A DNA stretch of 64,000 nucleotides from Chytriomyces cf. hyalinus JEL632 (Eukaryota; Chytridiomycota; Chytridiomycetes; Chytridiales; Chytriomycetaceae). Within the stretch, counting starts at the first letter, position 1; every line of letters begins with the position of its first letter. Shown here one piece after another: positions 22,912-33,037 of the stretch. The stretch lies in the NCBI GenBank assembly GCA_025435555.1, contig JAIWWG010000005.1, positions 124,001 to 188,000 of the forward strand, given 5' to 3'. The translations under genes and the position numbers were made by a program. Below the pieces are notes generated by a model. It ran no database searches and was not told the DNA's origin. It saw only the letters and a list, made by a program, of their open reading frames with translations.

Positions 22912-23434
22912 TGTTGTGTGGGTCTTTTTTCTTCGCGGTTGGAGCTTTTTTTTGTCAAGATTCGGACTCCCACAACGCTGGAACACGAACTGATATTCAG
23001 AACCATGCCAGCCAAATATCCAAAAATACGCAGAATTCTCCGCCCACCATTCCTCTGCGGACAATACACTTTGCTTGACAGTATTGCTTCTTCTGGTACT
23101 TTTGCTGCTTTATTTGATAGGTTCACAGCGGTACACCCAAGGCCCCACGTCAAAAGGTACTTTCCTGAGCATAGCGACTGCAGCAGCAAGCTGCTAAGCA
23201 GAGAGGGCTTCTTGTGGCAAGTTGAGACACGCGGAACAGAGCCCGCTTCACGCGCAAGCACCTTTTCACATCTCATCGGTCTCCAGATCCCGTTGTCGTG
23301 CCTTTGTAATGCTCTGTAATGCTCTGTAATTGCAGCAAGAAACGTCACCAGTCAGCATTAAATTTTTTAGATTTTATCGATCAAAACAGTTAAATTAGAG
23401 CGGTCCGTTGCGCAGATTCATAATTGAACTGAAG
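22912..23434. other. Divergent promoter region with a short 10-nt tandem repeat
   Basis: Between two head-to-head orphan genes. Contains about two and a half copies of a GCTCTGTAAT unit at 23306-23330. No gene seen. Confidence 0.5.
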
Positions 23435-24190
23435 ATGAAGGGCGACCGACAGAACAAGGGCGATGCGTGGGACAGCGACGCTGTGACTGTCGCTCCGAGC
23501 TCGAGATGGCAGCAATGCGTGGCCTGGATGGACAAGTACAAACTGCAGATGATGGGTGAGTGGAGTGTCCCTTGCACGCATTCAGGGGTGTCCTGACGGC
23601 CTCTGTCACCCGGTGCCCCGATTACAGCATGCCACTTTAGCTTCTTGGCTGTGACATCGGCCCTCGTTGCCGGGATGGCCGGCCAGGTCGCAATTCAAAA
23701 CAAACATGAGAACGGCGTCTACTTCACACTGAACAGCATCCTTGCAACTTTCATCTACCTCGTATTCTCCACCGCCATTTGGGTGTACTCTGCAATAATC
23801 TGCATGTTTAAAGCCGTGGACGAAGGCAATCAGTCCTTTTGGGACTATGTTGGTGTGAATCAGAAACGAAGGTTCTGGTTCTGGTTCCTGGGTGTGAACG
23901 GAACAAGTTTCGCCATGTGGGTTGTGATCACTACTCTGTTCTGGGACGTTACATGGGTATGCTGGATTGGAAAGGGGGAAGGGGCGGAGATCAATCCGTA
24001 CGGCGGGGGAGTGTGCAACCAGCTCACCAACATTTGGTTCTACGCCATCTTTAACGTGATTGCGGTGTTTATCAACTTCTGGTTGGTCGTTGAGGACCAG
24101 CTGGTGTTTGTGGAACGGGCGGGCGTGGAGCGCAAGGTGGAGTTAGTCTCTGAGGCCATTGACAAGAAGCATGGGGTCACCTATGCATGA
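23435..24190 (+). CDS. Orphan four-span membrane protein
   Basis: Two exons (23435..23555, 23628..24190; GTGAGT donor) give 227 residues. A charged N-terminus (~30 residues) precedes four hydrophobic segments: FLAVTSALVAGMAGQVAI, FIYLVFSTAIWVYSAIIC, FWFWFLGVNGTSFAMWVV, and IWFYAIFNVIAVFINFWLVV. The loop between spans 3 and 4 carries several Trp and two Cys, and the C-terminal tail is charged (VERAGVERKVELVSEAID). The tetraspan layout resembles MARVEL or tetraspanin-like proteins, but no signature (such as CCG) is present. It probably sits in the plasma or an internal membrane. Function unknown. Confidence 0.78.
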
Positions 24191-24544
24191 CAACAGTGTG
24201 TGTGTGTACAGCAGCCATTTGAAATAATAACTTAGTAATGAGACAGGCATTGAAAGTGGAGATGCGATTTGCCAAGTGGCTCTGAAGCCCACGTCAAAAC
24301 CCTTATTTCCGAGCAACGACTCCCGCAAACGCACGCGCCCAACCTCGGAAGAATCTCCCGAGTCTCTCCCGCGCCCCAACAGTGCGCTCTCTGCACGGCG
24401 TCGCTGCGCCTGTCAGTCTGCCGCTGTCACCGAGTATCCGCGAATCTGGAAAATTTTGAAGCATCCCAATAATCGCGCAATTTGTCAATACAAAACCGTA
24501 TAAAAGGCCGCCAAAGTCTGCTGAGAATAGCTTACATTCCAACA
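24191..24544. promoter_or_regulatory. Promoter region of the first fasciclin gene
   Basis: Non-coding stretch ending in a TATA-type promoter. GC-rich in its middle (24330-24440) and free of recognisable genes. Confidence 0.5.
24499..24506 (+). promoter_or_regulatory. TATA box of fasciclin gene
   Basis: TATAAAAG lies 46 nt before the start codon at 24545, a close fit to the consensus, consistent with strong, regulated transcription and a very short 5' leader. Confidence 0.7.
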
Positions 24545-25753
24545 ATGAAATTCGCCGCCGCTCTCCTCGCACTCGTCTCCTTCGTGAACGCGGCCTCGCT
24601 CGTGGACACCCTGCTCGCCAACAACGAGAACTTGCTGGTCAAGGTCGCTTCCTCAGTCCCGGCTGTTTACCAGGCCCTGGCTGTCTTCGAGGGTACCTTG
24701 TTTGCTCCAACAGATGCTGCCCTTACTGCCGCGGTCGTCGCCGGTTTTGACGTGTCTGACAAAGCCAAACTGGCTAAACTCCTCACTTACCACGCCGTTC
24801 CAACTGTTCAATACGACCCCTCCAAGTTCGGTCCCCTGACCTTCCTCTCTACCTTGGAGGGAAACAAAGTCAAGGCCGTTAAGGGCAAAAGCGATGTCAC
24901 GATTGAATCAGCGTTCGGAGCTCCAGCTGCCAACGTCGTCAAGTCAGTTACTTTTGACAAGGGTATCATTCACATTATTGACTCTGTTTTGGATGTTCCT
25001 GCCAACGTTGTGGAAGTGGCCAAGCTCGCCAAACTGAACCAGCTGCTCGCTGCCGTTAGTGCTGTTGGCCTCGCTGACACTGTGGCTGGCCTGAAGGATG
25101 TCACTATCCTTGCCCCAACTGACGAAGCATTCGCCAAAATCGCAGAAGTTGCTCTTACTCTGACCCCCGCCCAAATCCAGGACATTCTCTTGTTGCATGT
25201 CATTCCCAAAGTGGTCACCAGCGTCCAAATCCAGGAGGCTGAATCCATTGGCCAGGTTGCAACGCTCTCTGGCAAGAACACCCTCGACATTGACTACAAC
25301 GGTAAAGCCGTGCAAATCACTGGACCCAACGGCAAGTCGCGTGCTACTGTCGTAGCTGCCGATGTGCTTGCCAATGGAGTCATTGTGCATGTTATTGACA
25401 GCGTCCTTCTGCCACCATTCCCCGCTGTTGAACCATCATCCTCCAGCTCGGCTACATCCACTTCTTCCGATTCCATTACTTCCTCTTCAGTCGATGCCAC
25501 TTCCACTTCCTCCTCTGCCGCGTCTTCTGCCGTATCCTCGCCTGCCACTTCTACTGGATCTGCCACTACTGAAACTAGTACTGAGTCTGCCTCTGTTGCC
25601 CCAGTGGAGCCAACTAAGTCAGCTTACGTCGCCCCATCTCCCGCGTACAGCGCCCCAGCCCCCAAAGTGAGCCAGACCAACATCTACAAGTCTGGTGTGG
25701 AAGGTCTGGTTGCTTCTGCTGCCGCCTTGGCCGCCGCTGCTGCCCTCTTTTAA
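24545..25753 (+). CDS. Secreted two-domain fasciclin (FAS1) protein with GPI-type tail
   Basis: Intronless, 402 residues. Residues 1-19 (MKFAAALLALVSFVNAASL) are a signal peptide. Two FAS1 domains follow (about 20-155 and 156-290), each with the H1 motif (TLFAPTDAALT, TILAPTDEAFAKI) and the H2-type ending (KGIIHIIDSVL, GVIVHVIDSVL). A Ser/Thr/Pro-rich stalk and a hydrophobic end (GLVASAAALAAAAALF) fit a GPI anchor. FAS1 domains mediate adhesion at cell surfaces. It is a paralogue of the gene at 28429. An ATG upstream in frame does not exist before the TATA region, and the chosen start gives the signal peptide. An AATAAA follows at about 25855. Confidence 0.94.
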   Translation: MKFAAALLALVSFVNAASLVDTLLANNENLLVKVASSVPAVYQALAVFEGTLFAPTDAALTAAVVAGFDVSDKAKLAKLLTYHAVPTVQYDPSKFGPLTFLSTLEGNKVKAVKGKSDVTIESAFGAPAANVVKSVTFDKGIIHIIDSVLDVPANVVEVAKLAKLNQLLAAVSAVGLADTVAGLKDVTILAPTDEAFAKIAEVALTLTPAQIQDILLLHVIPKVVTSVQIQEAESIGQVATLSGKNTLDIDYNGKAVQITGPNGKSRATVVAADVLANGVIVHVIDSVLLPPFPAVEPSSSSSATSTSSDSITSSSVDATSTSSSAASSAVSSPATSTGSATTETSTESASVAPVEPTKSAYVAPSPAYSAPAPKVSQTNIYKSGVEGLVASAAALAAAAALF

Positions 25754-26123
25754 ACGATCTTTGTGATGGTTGTAGCAAATTGGGGGGTTCTTTTTTTTCC
25801 TGACCCTCTCCTGCTTTTCGCGTTTCCCCTCTGTCTGTAGTCATTTATAAACGAATAAATAGATTGAAGGTGAATCCAAATTGACAAGGATGACAGAAGT
25901 GCTAGTGATTACGCTGTCTGTCGCAGTAAAGGCTGGTTCTAAAGTGGCGTTCAACGGCTCATTCGCTCAGTTATTGACGTGATCACGAGCAAGAAATCTG
26001 GATCACGTTTCGCTCATTCAAAGTGCTCGGTTTTCTTGCCTTGTTTTGAAGCCCGCATTTCTTGAATCGCATTTTTTTTACTTTTCCTTTTTTCACGTAT
26101 TTAAGTTTTAAATAAATCCACCG
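25754..26123. other. 3' region of fasciclin gene and promoter of mL43
   Basis: Contains a poly(A) signal near 25855 and AT-rich sequence before the mL43 start. No gene seen. Confidence 0.5.
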
Positions 26124-26913
26124 ATGCAACGGGCAGCAAAGAAGCTGATAACGCAGCTGCAGAATGCGGGACTGGCGAAGCACATCCTCCCCAAGAAGGT
26201 CAGCCCACCCTCACATCCCAACCCCACCCACCCAAACCCGCAAAACACACGACACTCAGCAGCACCACCAAACCAAAAAAACAACATAATAGGACCTCAC
26301 ATCCAAATTCGCCAACGGCAACATGGGAACCTTTGTCCCCCCCATCCAAAAAATGACGATCGTATACAACCACCCGGGCGCCGGGCACGGAGGCGACTCT
26401 CGCGGAATGGTGGACTTTATCCACACACAGCTGGCCGAACTCGCTGCTCGTCGTCCGTACGTTGAATTTGAAGTGGTTCAGCGACCGAGCGCACCTGCAG
26501 AGTTGCAAGCGCTGTATGTGAACGGCGGTCTCAAGCGGCATGTGTGCTACCGATTGACTCAGGCGGATATCTTGAAGCATGCCGAGTATCTGTGTGATAC
26601 ATCTGCTGCATCCAATGTGCCCAAGCTGATTGAGAAGGAAGAGAGTACTATTGCAGAGGCTGGAGAAAAGGCTTCTTGGGTTAGGACGCGAAAGACTCCG
26701 AGGGGATCAGGCAATGAAGCAAGGAAGATCAATTTGAAAATGACGGACCATCTGGATTTTAAGCCGTCATACTGGAAGCACGTGAAGGCGACGGATTGGA
26801 AGACGGTTGGGAGACCCACTGACAGGAAGTTTACTTGGCCCGTCTTGCATGTGGGGCCTAACCCTCCACCTGTCTGGAGTCCATTCAGCGCCGAGCGCAC
26901 CTTCAAGCCGTAA
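26124..26913 (+). CDS. MRPL43: Mitochondrial large-subunit ribosomal protein mL43
   Basis: Two exons (26124..26198, 26293..26913) give 231 residues. The core matches the L51/S25/CI-B8 thioredoxin-like domain: MTIVYNHPGAGHGGDSRGMVDFI, YVEFEVVQRPSAPAELQALYVNG, LKRHVCYRL. This domain occurs in mL43 and in complex I subunit B8; the length and C-terminal extension (SYWKHVKATDWKTVG..) fit mL43. The N-terminus (MQRAAKKLITQLQNAGLAKHI) is basic and amphipathic and may serve as import signal. It acts in the mitochondrial matrix. It lies between two fasciclin paralogues, all on the plus strand. Confidence 0.9.
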
Positions 26914-28428
26914 TCTGTGGTATTCTGAGCGTGCACTGCGTGAAACCGGGAAAAAAAAAGAAGGGAAATTAAGAGCGTTTCGGGAATGGCATGAGGTGTT
27001 GTATGCATAATAAACAGGGCGTGCAGGAGCAGTGAAGTGCCATTAAGCGCTCGAATGAAGGTCTCTTTGTCTCGCCAGGGATATCTCCCCGAACTGAGTG
27101 TCACGCTCAGTGACACAACGTGCTACTATGTGAAATGCATTTATCTACACTGCAGGAAGGGCAACGCATACAGTTACGTCATCCTGAATCGGCATCTAAC
27201 TGACTTGTTCCCTGTTCCCTTCATAATTTTTGGACGTTCAGTAAGTTCCAGATTCAGCAACAGTTCCCGCCACTCGCCAACGCGTGCGACAAAGAACATG
27301 TTCCGGAATCTGTTTGCCTGACTAAATGCGTCTTCATTTCCTTCAACAGACTTATCCGTTGAAGTTGCTGGTCAACTCGCGCTTTCTGGCTGTCCGCAAC
27401 ACCATACAATCACACTGTCAGATTACATTCATCTACTCCCTAGACGCGCAAGTAGGGTTCTAAAATTGTACCAGAGCAGCGATACAGCCCTCCAAGTGAC
27501 TCTCTGGACATGGGGAAACCAACGCCACTCTCGGCAAGTCGCAGCTGCTCTTTCTTGTCTGGTTGGCCCGTTTTTCTGAGCCGCGACTGGTCTGCTTCTC
27601 AGTGCCGTCTCCATAAATTCGATTTCGCATGCAAATCTGTTTGCCATCATTTGTTGCATCATTTTCGTTGGTTTTACAAGGATAGACCTCTTGACGAGTG
27701 GTTACTGAATTTTACTGCCTTATTTTGCACTATCTCTGCGCCAGCTCGCTGCTTCGCATTCGGTAGATGGCAGTGGTAAAGTTGGATGCCTGAAACCAGT
27801 GACTGCTATACATGCGGCCAGATCTCAGTGCAGTGATCCAGTTTGTTCCATGCGATCCGCACAAGCACGACTCTATTCACTTGGTTGTTAAGATGATGCA
27901 GAATTACAAGCAAGCAGGGTTAGTAATTGGGTGAACACCGGAAAATGACTAATCCCGGAGCACTCCGGAGCTTAGGTCAATTCAACGCACTCAATTTCGT
28001 ATCCGGATCATTCGCTGAAGAGGAACCTACACACACTTCTGGACTTGCTTCCGTGTGTTGGTGTGCGGTAGGATGCAGTCATATGATGCAGTAATACTCC
28101 CGTGGCCTGGTCTAGTTGTTTTCGTTTAGGAAGTAGGAGACCGTCACTGGATCAACAGCATCAGTCCAGCATTTAAAGTCGCTCCATCCGCCGCCAAAGC
28201 GACCCGTAGCGCATCCCAGTGACAGCTTGATATACAATGGACGAGAGTTCCTCCGTGGGGGTGATGCTCAATTTTCCCATTTGTCATCCTTATATCCGAA
28301 CAAACGGGATGAACCTTACTAATAAGTACTCCTCGATCTGTATCGCCCAGGGCAAAACAAGTTTAAAAACGGCCAATTCCCGCCAACTGCTACCTCAGAA
28401 ATCCAATCACCTAAACTCAATATCCAAT
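26914..28428. other. 1.5-kb gene-poor region upstream of second fasciclin gene
   Basis: No ORF resembles a known family and no tRNA-like fold was found. It likely contains a long promoter for the fasciclin gene at 28429; a TTTAAAAA stretch near 28372 is a possible TATA-like site. A CCGGAGCACTCCGGAG palindrome-like motif lies near 27954-27972. Confidence 0.4.
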
Positions 28429-29463
28429 ATGAAACTCATCTTTGCCGCTCTTGCTATGATCCACGCCGCCTCTGCCGCTGGTCTCGTCGACACCCTTGTT
28501 GAGAACAAGGCTGATGTGCTCATCAAGCTCGTCACCAGTGTTCCAGCTGTTGCAACTGCCCTCGGATCCTTCAAGGGAACCTTGTTCGCCCCAACTGACG
28601 CTGCCCTCGTTGCTACCGTCGAGGCCGGTTTCAACGCCACTGACCTCGCTGCCCTTGCCAACGTCCTCACCTACCACGCCGTCGGAGGAGCTCCATACCC
28701 AGCTGCTGATGCCGGTGCCACCACATTCCTTAGCACCCTTCAGGGAAACCCATTGAAGGCCTCCAAAAGCGACAAGGGTGTCACGATCGGCTCTGCCTTC
28801 GGTACCCCAGCGTCAAACGTGATCAAGTCTGTCACCTTTGACGGTGGTATCATCCACTTTGTCGACCAGACCCTCATCCCCCCCGCCAACGTTGTTGAAG
28901 TTGCCAAGGCCGCCAATCTGAACTCTCTCATTGACGCCCTTGTCGCGACGGGCCTTGCCGAGACCGTTGCCGGGCTCAAGGATGTTACCATCCTTGCCCC
29001 AACTGACGAAGCCTTTGCCGCCATCGCCTCAGTTGCCGCTACCCTCACTAAGGAGCAGCTCAAGAGCGTCCTCCTCCTCCACGTGCTCCCAGGCACCATC
29101 TACAGCACCGACATTGTCGCTGCCAAGTCCATCGACGCTGCCAAGACTTCTTCCGGCAGCAACACTGTCAGCGCCAAGTTTGACGGTACCAACGTCTTGA
29201 TTGCTGGTGCCTCGAACCAGACCCCAGCCAAGGTCGTTGCCGCCGATGTCTTTGCCGACAGAGTCATTGTGCACGTCATTGACACTGTCCTCCTCCCAGA
29301 CCTCACTGCTGCCCCAGCTCCATCTGGTGCCCCATCTGCTGCTCCATCTGCCGCCGCTACCGCATCTGCTGTTGCCCCAGCCCCCACTGGACTCTACAAG
29401 TCTGGCGCTGCCCAGATTGTCGGTGGACTCATGTCCCTTTCTGCTGCCCTCTTCGCTCTTTAA
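28429..29463 (+). CDS. Secreted two-domain fasciclin (FAS1) protein, paralogue
   Basis: Intronless, 344 residues. A signal peptide (MKLIFAALAMIHAASAAGL) precedes two FAS1 domains (TLFAPTDAALVATV .. GGIIHFVDQTLIP and TILAPTDEAFAAI .. VIVHVIDTVLLP). A short Ala/Pro/Ser stalk and a hydrophobic tail (IVGGLMSLSAALFAL) suggest GPI anchoring. It is alignable with the 24545 gene along its length, for example NVVEVAK, ETVAGLKDVTILAPTDEAFA and LLLHV, but the stalk is shorter. C-ending codons dominate (GCC, GTC, ATC, ACC), as in highly expressed genes. The frame is open back to an ATG at 28237, but only the start at 28429 gives a signal peptide. AATAAA follows at about 29487. Confidence 0.94.
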   Translation: MKLIFAALAMIHAASAAGLVDTLVENKADVLIKLVTSVPAVATALGSFKGTLFAPTDAALVATVEAGFNATDLAALANVLTYHAVGGAPYPAADAGATTFLSTLQGNPLKASKSDKGVTIGSAFGTPASNVIKSVTFDGGIIHFVDQTLIPPANVVEVAKAANLNSLIDALVATGLAETVAGLKDVTILAPTDEAFAAIASVAATLTKEQLKSVLLLHVLPGTIYSTDIVAAKSIDAAKTSSGSNTVSAKFDGTNVLIAGASNQTPAKVVAADVFADRVIVHVIDTVLLPDLTAAPAPSGAPSAAPSAAATASAVAPAPTGLYKSGAAQIVGGLMSLSAALFAL

Positions 29464-29941
29464 ATAGATGTAACTGTGTCATTGAAATAAAAACTCCCTT
29501 GTGCGAATTTATGGTACACTTTGTCCGAATAAGACTCGTTGTAGTGCTTGCCGCCTTCAAACAATCGGTACCTTGAGGGGTGTCGTCAGTTGAAATCGCA
29601 GCATTGTCGGCACAGCAATGAAAAGTGTCCTAATGATCCAATATGTGTCTTTTCGGCATACTTCTGAAGTAGCGTTACGGTTAACGTTCTGATTCAAGAC
29701 ACAATTGTCTATTCTGCGGGCCAACTTCAACGCCGATCCTCTTTTCGTCAGATAGTCTCATCAACCTGTCCTTAGTTTGTTGATAAGCAATACGGTTGCA
29801 AGACGGCCTGAACCTGGCCTCGTTGACAACACCAGCACCTCGAGACGAGAAAGGCCGTACTTAAGTTTTCACATCTGATCATTTGAGAGACCTCCTTTCC
29901 TGGAATGTAAATAGTATAGAAAGTGAACCTGAACAAAAACT
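29464..29941. other. Convergent 3' region
   Basis: Between the ends of the fasciclin gene (+) and DUS2 (-). Poly(A) signal on the plus strand near 29487; otherwise no gene seen. Confidence 0.5.
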
Positions 29942-31522
29942 TTATTTATCGTCTTCGACACTTTCGCGAAGCTTTTTCCTTGCAACATCGGCCTCCCCAT
30001 CAACTTCTTCCTCCCCAGTCACTTGACCATCGCTGTTTCGCTTGACACGATGCATGATATCTTCGTTCGGCAAGTATGGGCAGTCAGGCCCCAACTCTGC
30101 AACCACGTCCTTGCGAATCAAATCCTCTCTTCCCAACCTCTCACTTCGCTCCAGACGCTCTGCCTCGCACTTCTCCAAAACTTCGCGCAACCCAGGAACA
30201 ACTTCACATAATTCCTGATACGATTTTGTTCGAGCCAAGCTGAGAATTGGTGGCAAAACTGGTGTCACGACGGAATCGTCGGTTCCATCTTCATCTTGAA
30301 TTTTCACGACACCAATGTTTTGAGGTTTTCCCTTTTTTGAGCGGCGATTCGTCTTCTTTTGTGATGCGGGCCACATTTGCATGAGCACGTATTTGCAGTT
30401 GTGGAATACCATGTCATATGTGACGGCGGCTTTTGCGTATGCGATGATGGCTTCTGAGGGTGTCTTTTGAATGAGCGGGTTGAAGATGGAGAAATTGGAT
30501 TCGGGTGCCCGAGCTAGCATGAAGGAGGAGACAGACGCTGCGACAAATTTTTGTAGGTCAGTCTTCGGAATTAACCAAGCGAAAAAGGGAAGCAAGTGTA
30601 TACTACTTACGCGCAATTTTTTTGAGTCGATCAACGTCCTCCATTGAATAAATATCCCCGTTCGCGATCAGTGGAATCTTGATGGATTGAGCAACGCGTT
30701 CAAAAATATCCCAATGTCCAGGATCCTGCGGTCTCTCAGATCGAAGCCTGCAATGCAGAGTGATGGCACTGACTCCAGTTTTTTCGATACGCTGAACAAG
30801 CTCGATCGTTTTTTCGGGTGTTTCCAACATTCGAATTTTGGCAGTTATCGGAAGCGGAACGTTTTCGACAAGCGCAGTAAGAATTCCGCAGAGACGGTCT
30901 GGTTGGGAAAGCAGGGCTGCACCCATCGCAGATACGATTGAAAACTTTTTTGGACAGCCACAATTGAGATCGATTCCAGAACAGTCATCGGCTCTGGTAA
31001 GTAAAAAGGAAAAGTGAAACAAAACAGGCATCGCAGGAGAGTATACGTCAGTTTTCAATTCTGGGCCACAAGGTATGAAGAAATGCGCCTCACACTGCAA
31101 GCGCTGCCTTGACCGCATTTTCCGGATCCGAAGAGCCAATCTGGACAACCAGCTTCGACTTTTCCTCAGCATGCAACCGAAGATTGATGCTCCCATCATC
31201 CAAGTCAACAAAGTCCGTGGTATTTGCAACCACTGAACAACAAGTTCATCAGGCCGTTAGGTTCGAAAACTTGTCAAACAACAGACGTCTCACACGAACC
31301 ATTCAACACGCGCTTCGATCGCGCAAGTCTCCGGTCAATTGTTTCGGGGCTGAAGACAATGTCGGCACCTTCGCTGAGCGCCAGCATCCGCATGGGAAGG
31401 GTCCCACAGCGGACCATCGGAGCAAGGATCAGCTTGCCGTGTCCGTAGTCAAGGTCCACATGTCCTGCGGGTCTGACAGCTGTGTGTAGGGGGATTTGGG
31501 GCCAAGTGGGCGTGACGTCCAT
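29942..31522 (-). CDS. DUS2: tRNA-dihydrouridine(20) synthase, Dus2 type
   Basis: Four exons (31522..31300, 31232..31094, 30993..30611, 30537..29942) give 446 residues. The FMN TIM barrel begins KLILAPMVRCGTLPMRMLAL and shows GIDLNCGCPKKFSIVSAMGAAL (the catalytic Cys), PITAKIRML, ITLHCRLRSERP, PLIANGDIYS and FMLARAPESN. The DLNCGCPK block with MGAALL after it fits Dus2 better than Dus1, 3 or 4. Dus2 reduces uridine 20 in the D-loop of tRNAs using NADPH. The C-terminal part carries a basic KKTNRRSKKGK patch; no double-stranded-RNA-binding domain was seen. The URM1 gene lies on the other side of its promoter. Confidence 0.92.
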
Positions 31523-32315
31523 CTTCAGGCGGGCGGCTCGGCGTAAGACGGAAATATTGCTTGAAAAGTAAAAAGAAATATAAGCTGGCTGTGCAATTGG
31601 CTGAATGATTCAGCGCAAAGTGAATGCCCCCTTGCCACTCTTTTTGCACGTTCAGAACATCCGAGTGCTGCGATTGCAGGCCTTAAGTAGCACCGTCATT
31701 GGATCTGGAATGGGGTTGATGAATTCTGCTTCCTGTTGGCGTCGATTTCCAAGATTTCCTGCACACAGCCCATTCGTTTGCTGCATTTACTGGTATCCTG
31801 GAGATCAGCTGTCTGCCAGGCGAAAGAGCAGGAAACTTCCAACATCACCAGCAACAGCTGATTCAAAACATGAACGGGCAATGCGTACAGTATTTCCGTC
31901 ACCGTAAGTTTACACGCGTCTCTACTCATGCTTACCACTAACTCCGGTATTGTAACTGTATCTACTAGGTGCATTTATGCATAAATAATAGGATTCTGCA
32001 TGGCCAGCGTCGCTTCCTCCGACGCAAAATTCATTAATGCTCTCTTTCACACCAATCCTCATTCCTCCTCAAAGGGTTCCTCCGTTTGGCTGTATCTCAG
32101 CAGTCGTTTGGCGTGCTTGAGGCAGCCCAGTTGTGGGGATTTCATTTCTCCGAGGCGGTCTTTCTGAAGTGAAATGCATACTTCATTGTTTGGATGATGC
32201 GAAGAATCTGTGCGGTGGTAGTATCGATGGAGTCAGCGTTGTTTTCCTTTCGGCTGGTTGAAGATAACGAGGGCGAGTGTGTTCATTTTCCTTGTTGATT
32301 TTACACTGGTAAAAA
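31523..32315. other. Divergent region between DUS2 and URM1
   Basis: About 790 nt with no gene that can be supported. A short ORF from ATG 32000 (about 55 codons) has no family likeness. Presumably both promoters lie here. Confidence 0.45.
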
Positions 32316-32792
32316 ATGATGCAAGTCGAGCTGCAATTCAGGTTTGGCCACCGACAACTTCTTCCGTCGAAAAGAGCGCTGTCCTTTCCATAACAAACGT
32401 GCTTACCATGTAACTTAAGCGGTGGGATGGAACTGTTATTTGACAACCAACGGTCCATCAAGGCCCAGTTACCCGATGCCGTGACAACTATGCGGCATCT
32501 GATTGCGCACACCAAGGAAACGTACCTGAAAGAGAGGCCGGAACTGTTCATCCAAGGAGATACGGTGTAAGTTGTGGCTTTTGATCCTGTGCTTGTCTTG
32601 TGCATCTCGTCAAAAAAGCAACTTACGAATCCCCCAAATCCCCGAAACAAAAACAAACCTCTCACACTTGAAAGACGCGCAGGCATCCTTGTTCTGATCA
32701 ACGATGCCGACTGGGAACTCGAAGGCGAGTTGGAGTACGAGCTCCAGCCACGGGACGTTATTGTGTTTATTAGTACGTTGCATGGGGGTTAA
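32316..32792 (+). CDS. URM1: Urm1 ubiquitin-related modifier and sulfur carrier
   Basis: Three exons (32316..32341, 32420..32566, 32675..32792) give 96 residues. The first coding exon is 26 nt and supplies MMQVELQFS before [11 protein letters not shown]. The beta-grasp fold ends [35 protein letters not shown], with the invariant C-terminal Gly-Gly used for thiocarboxylate formation. Urm1 is activated by Uba4 and supplies sulfur for 2-thiolation of U34 in Lys, Gln and Glu tRNAs; it can also be conjugated to proteins under oxidative stress. It sits next to DUS2, another tRNA-modification gene. Confidence 0.95.
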
Positions 32793-33037
32793 GGAGGGTG
32801 TGTCCAGTGAATGAAGTGCTGTTGTAAGCGTAAGCGCTGAATTGTTTGCCAAAAAAGAATCAAAAAGACTCGTTTGCCGCAGTGTCGTTTTGCCCGCGGT
32901 TCCGTCTGATCTGAGCGCTGCTGCACCCCGTGAACTGAACCAAGTTTGAACCGACTTTGACTGTGGCTTGAGCATCCTTGGCACGTCTCTCAGCCTTCCG
33001 GCGCTATTTCGAAACCACACAATTGGACTGCTAGGCA

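Noticed and set aside
28237-28428. In-frame N-terminal extension of the second fasciclin gene
   Set aside because: Would bury the signal peptide; the sequence is promoter-like and the paralogue has no such extension.
32000-32180. Short ORF upstream of URM1 starting MASVASSDAKF
   Set aside because: About 55 codons, no family, no splice or poly(A) support.
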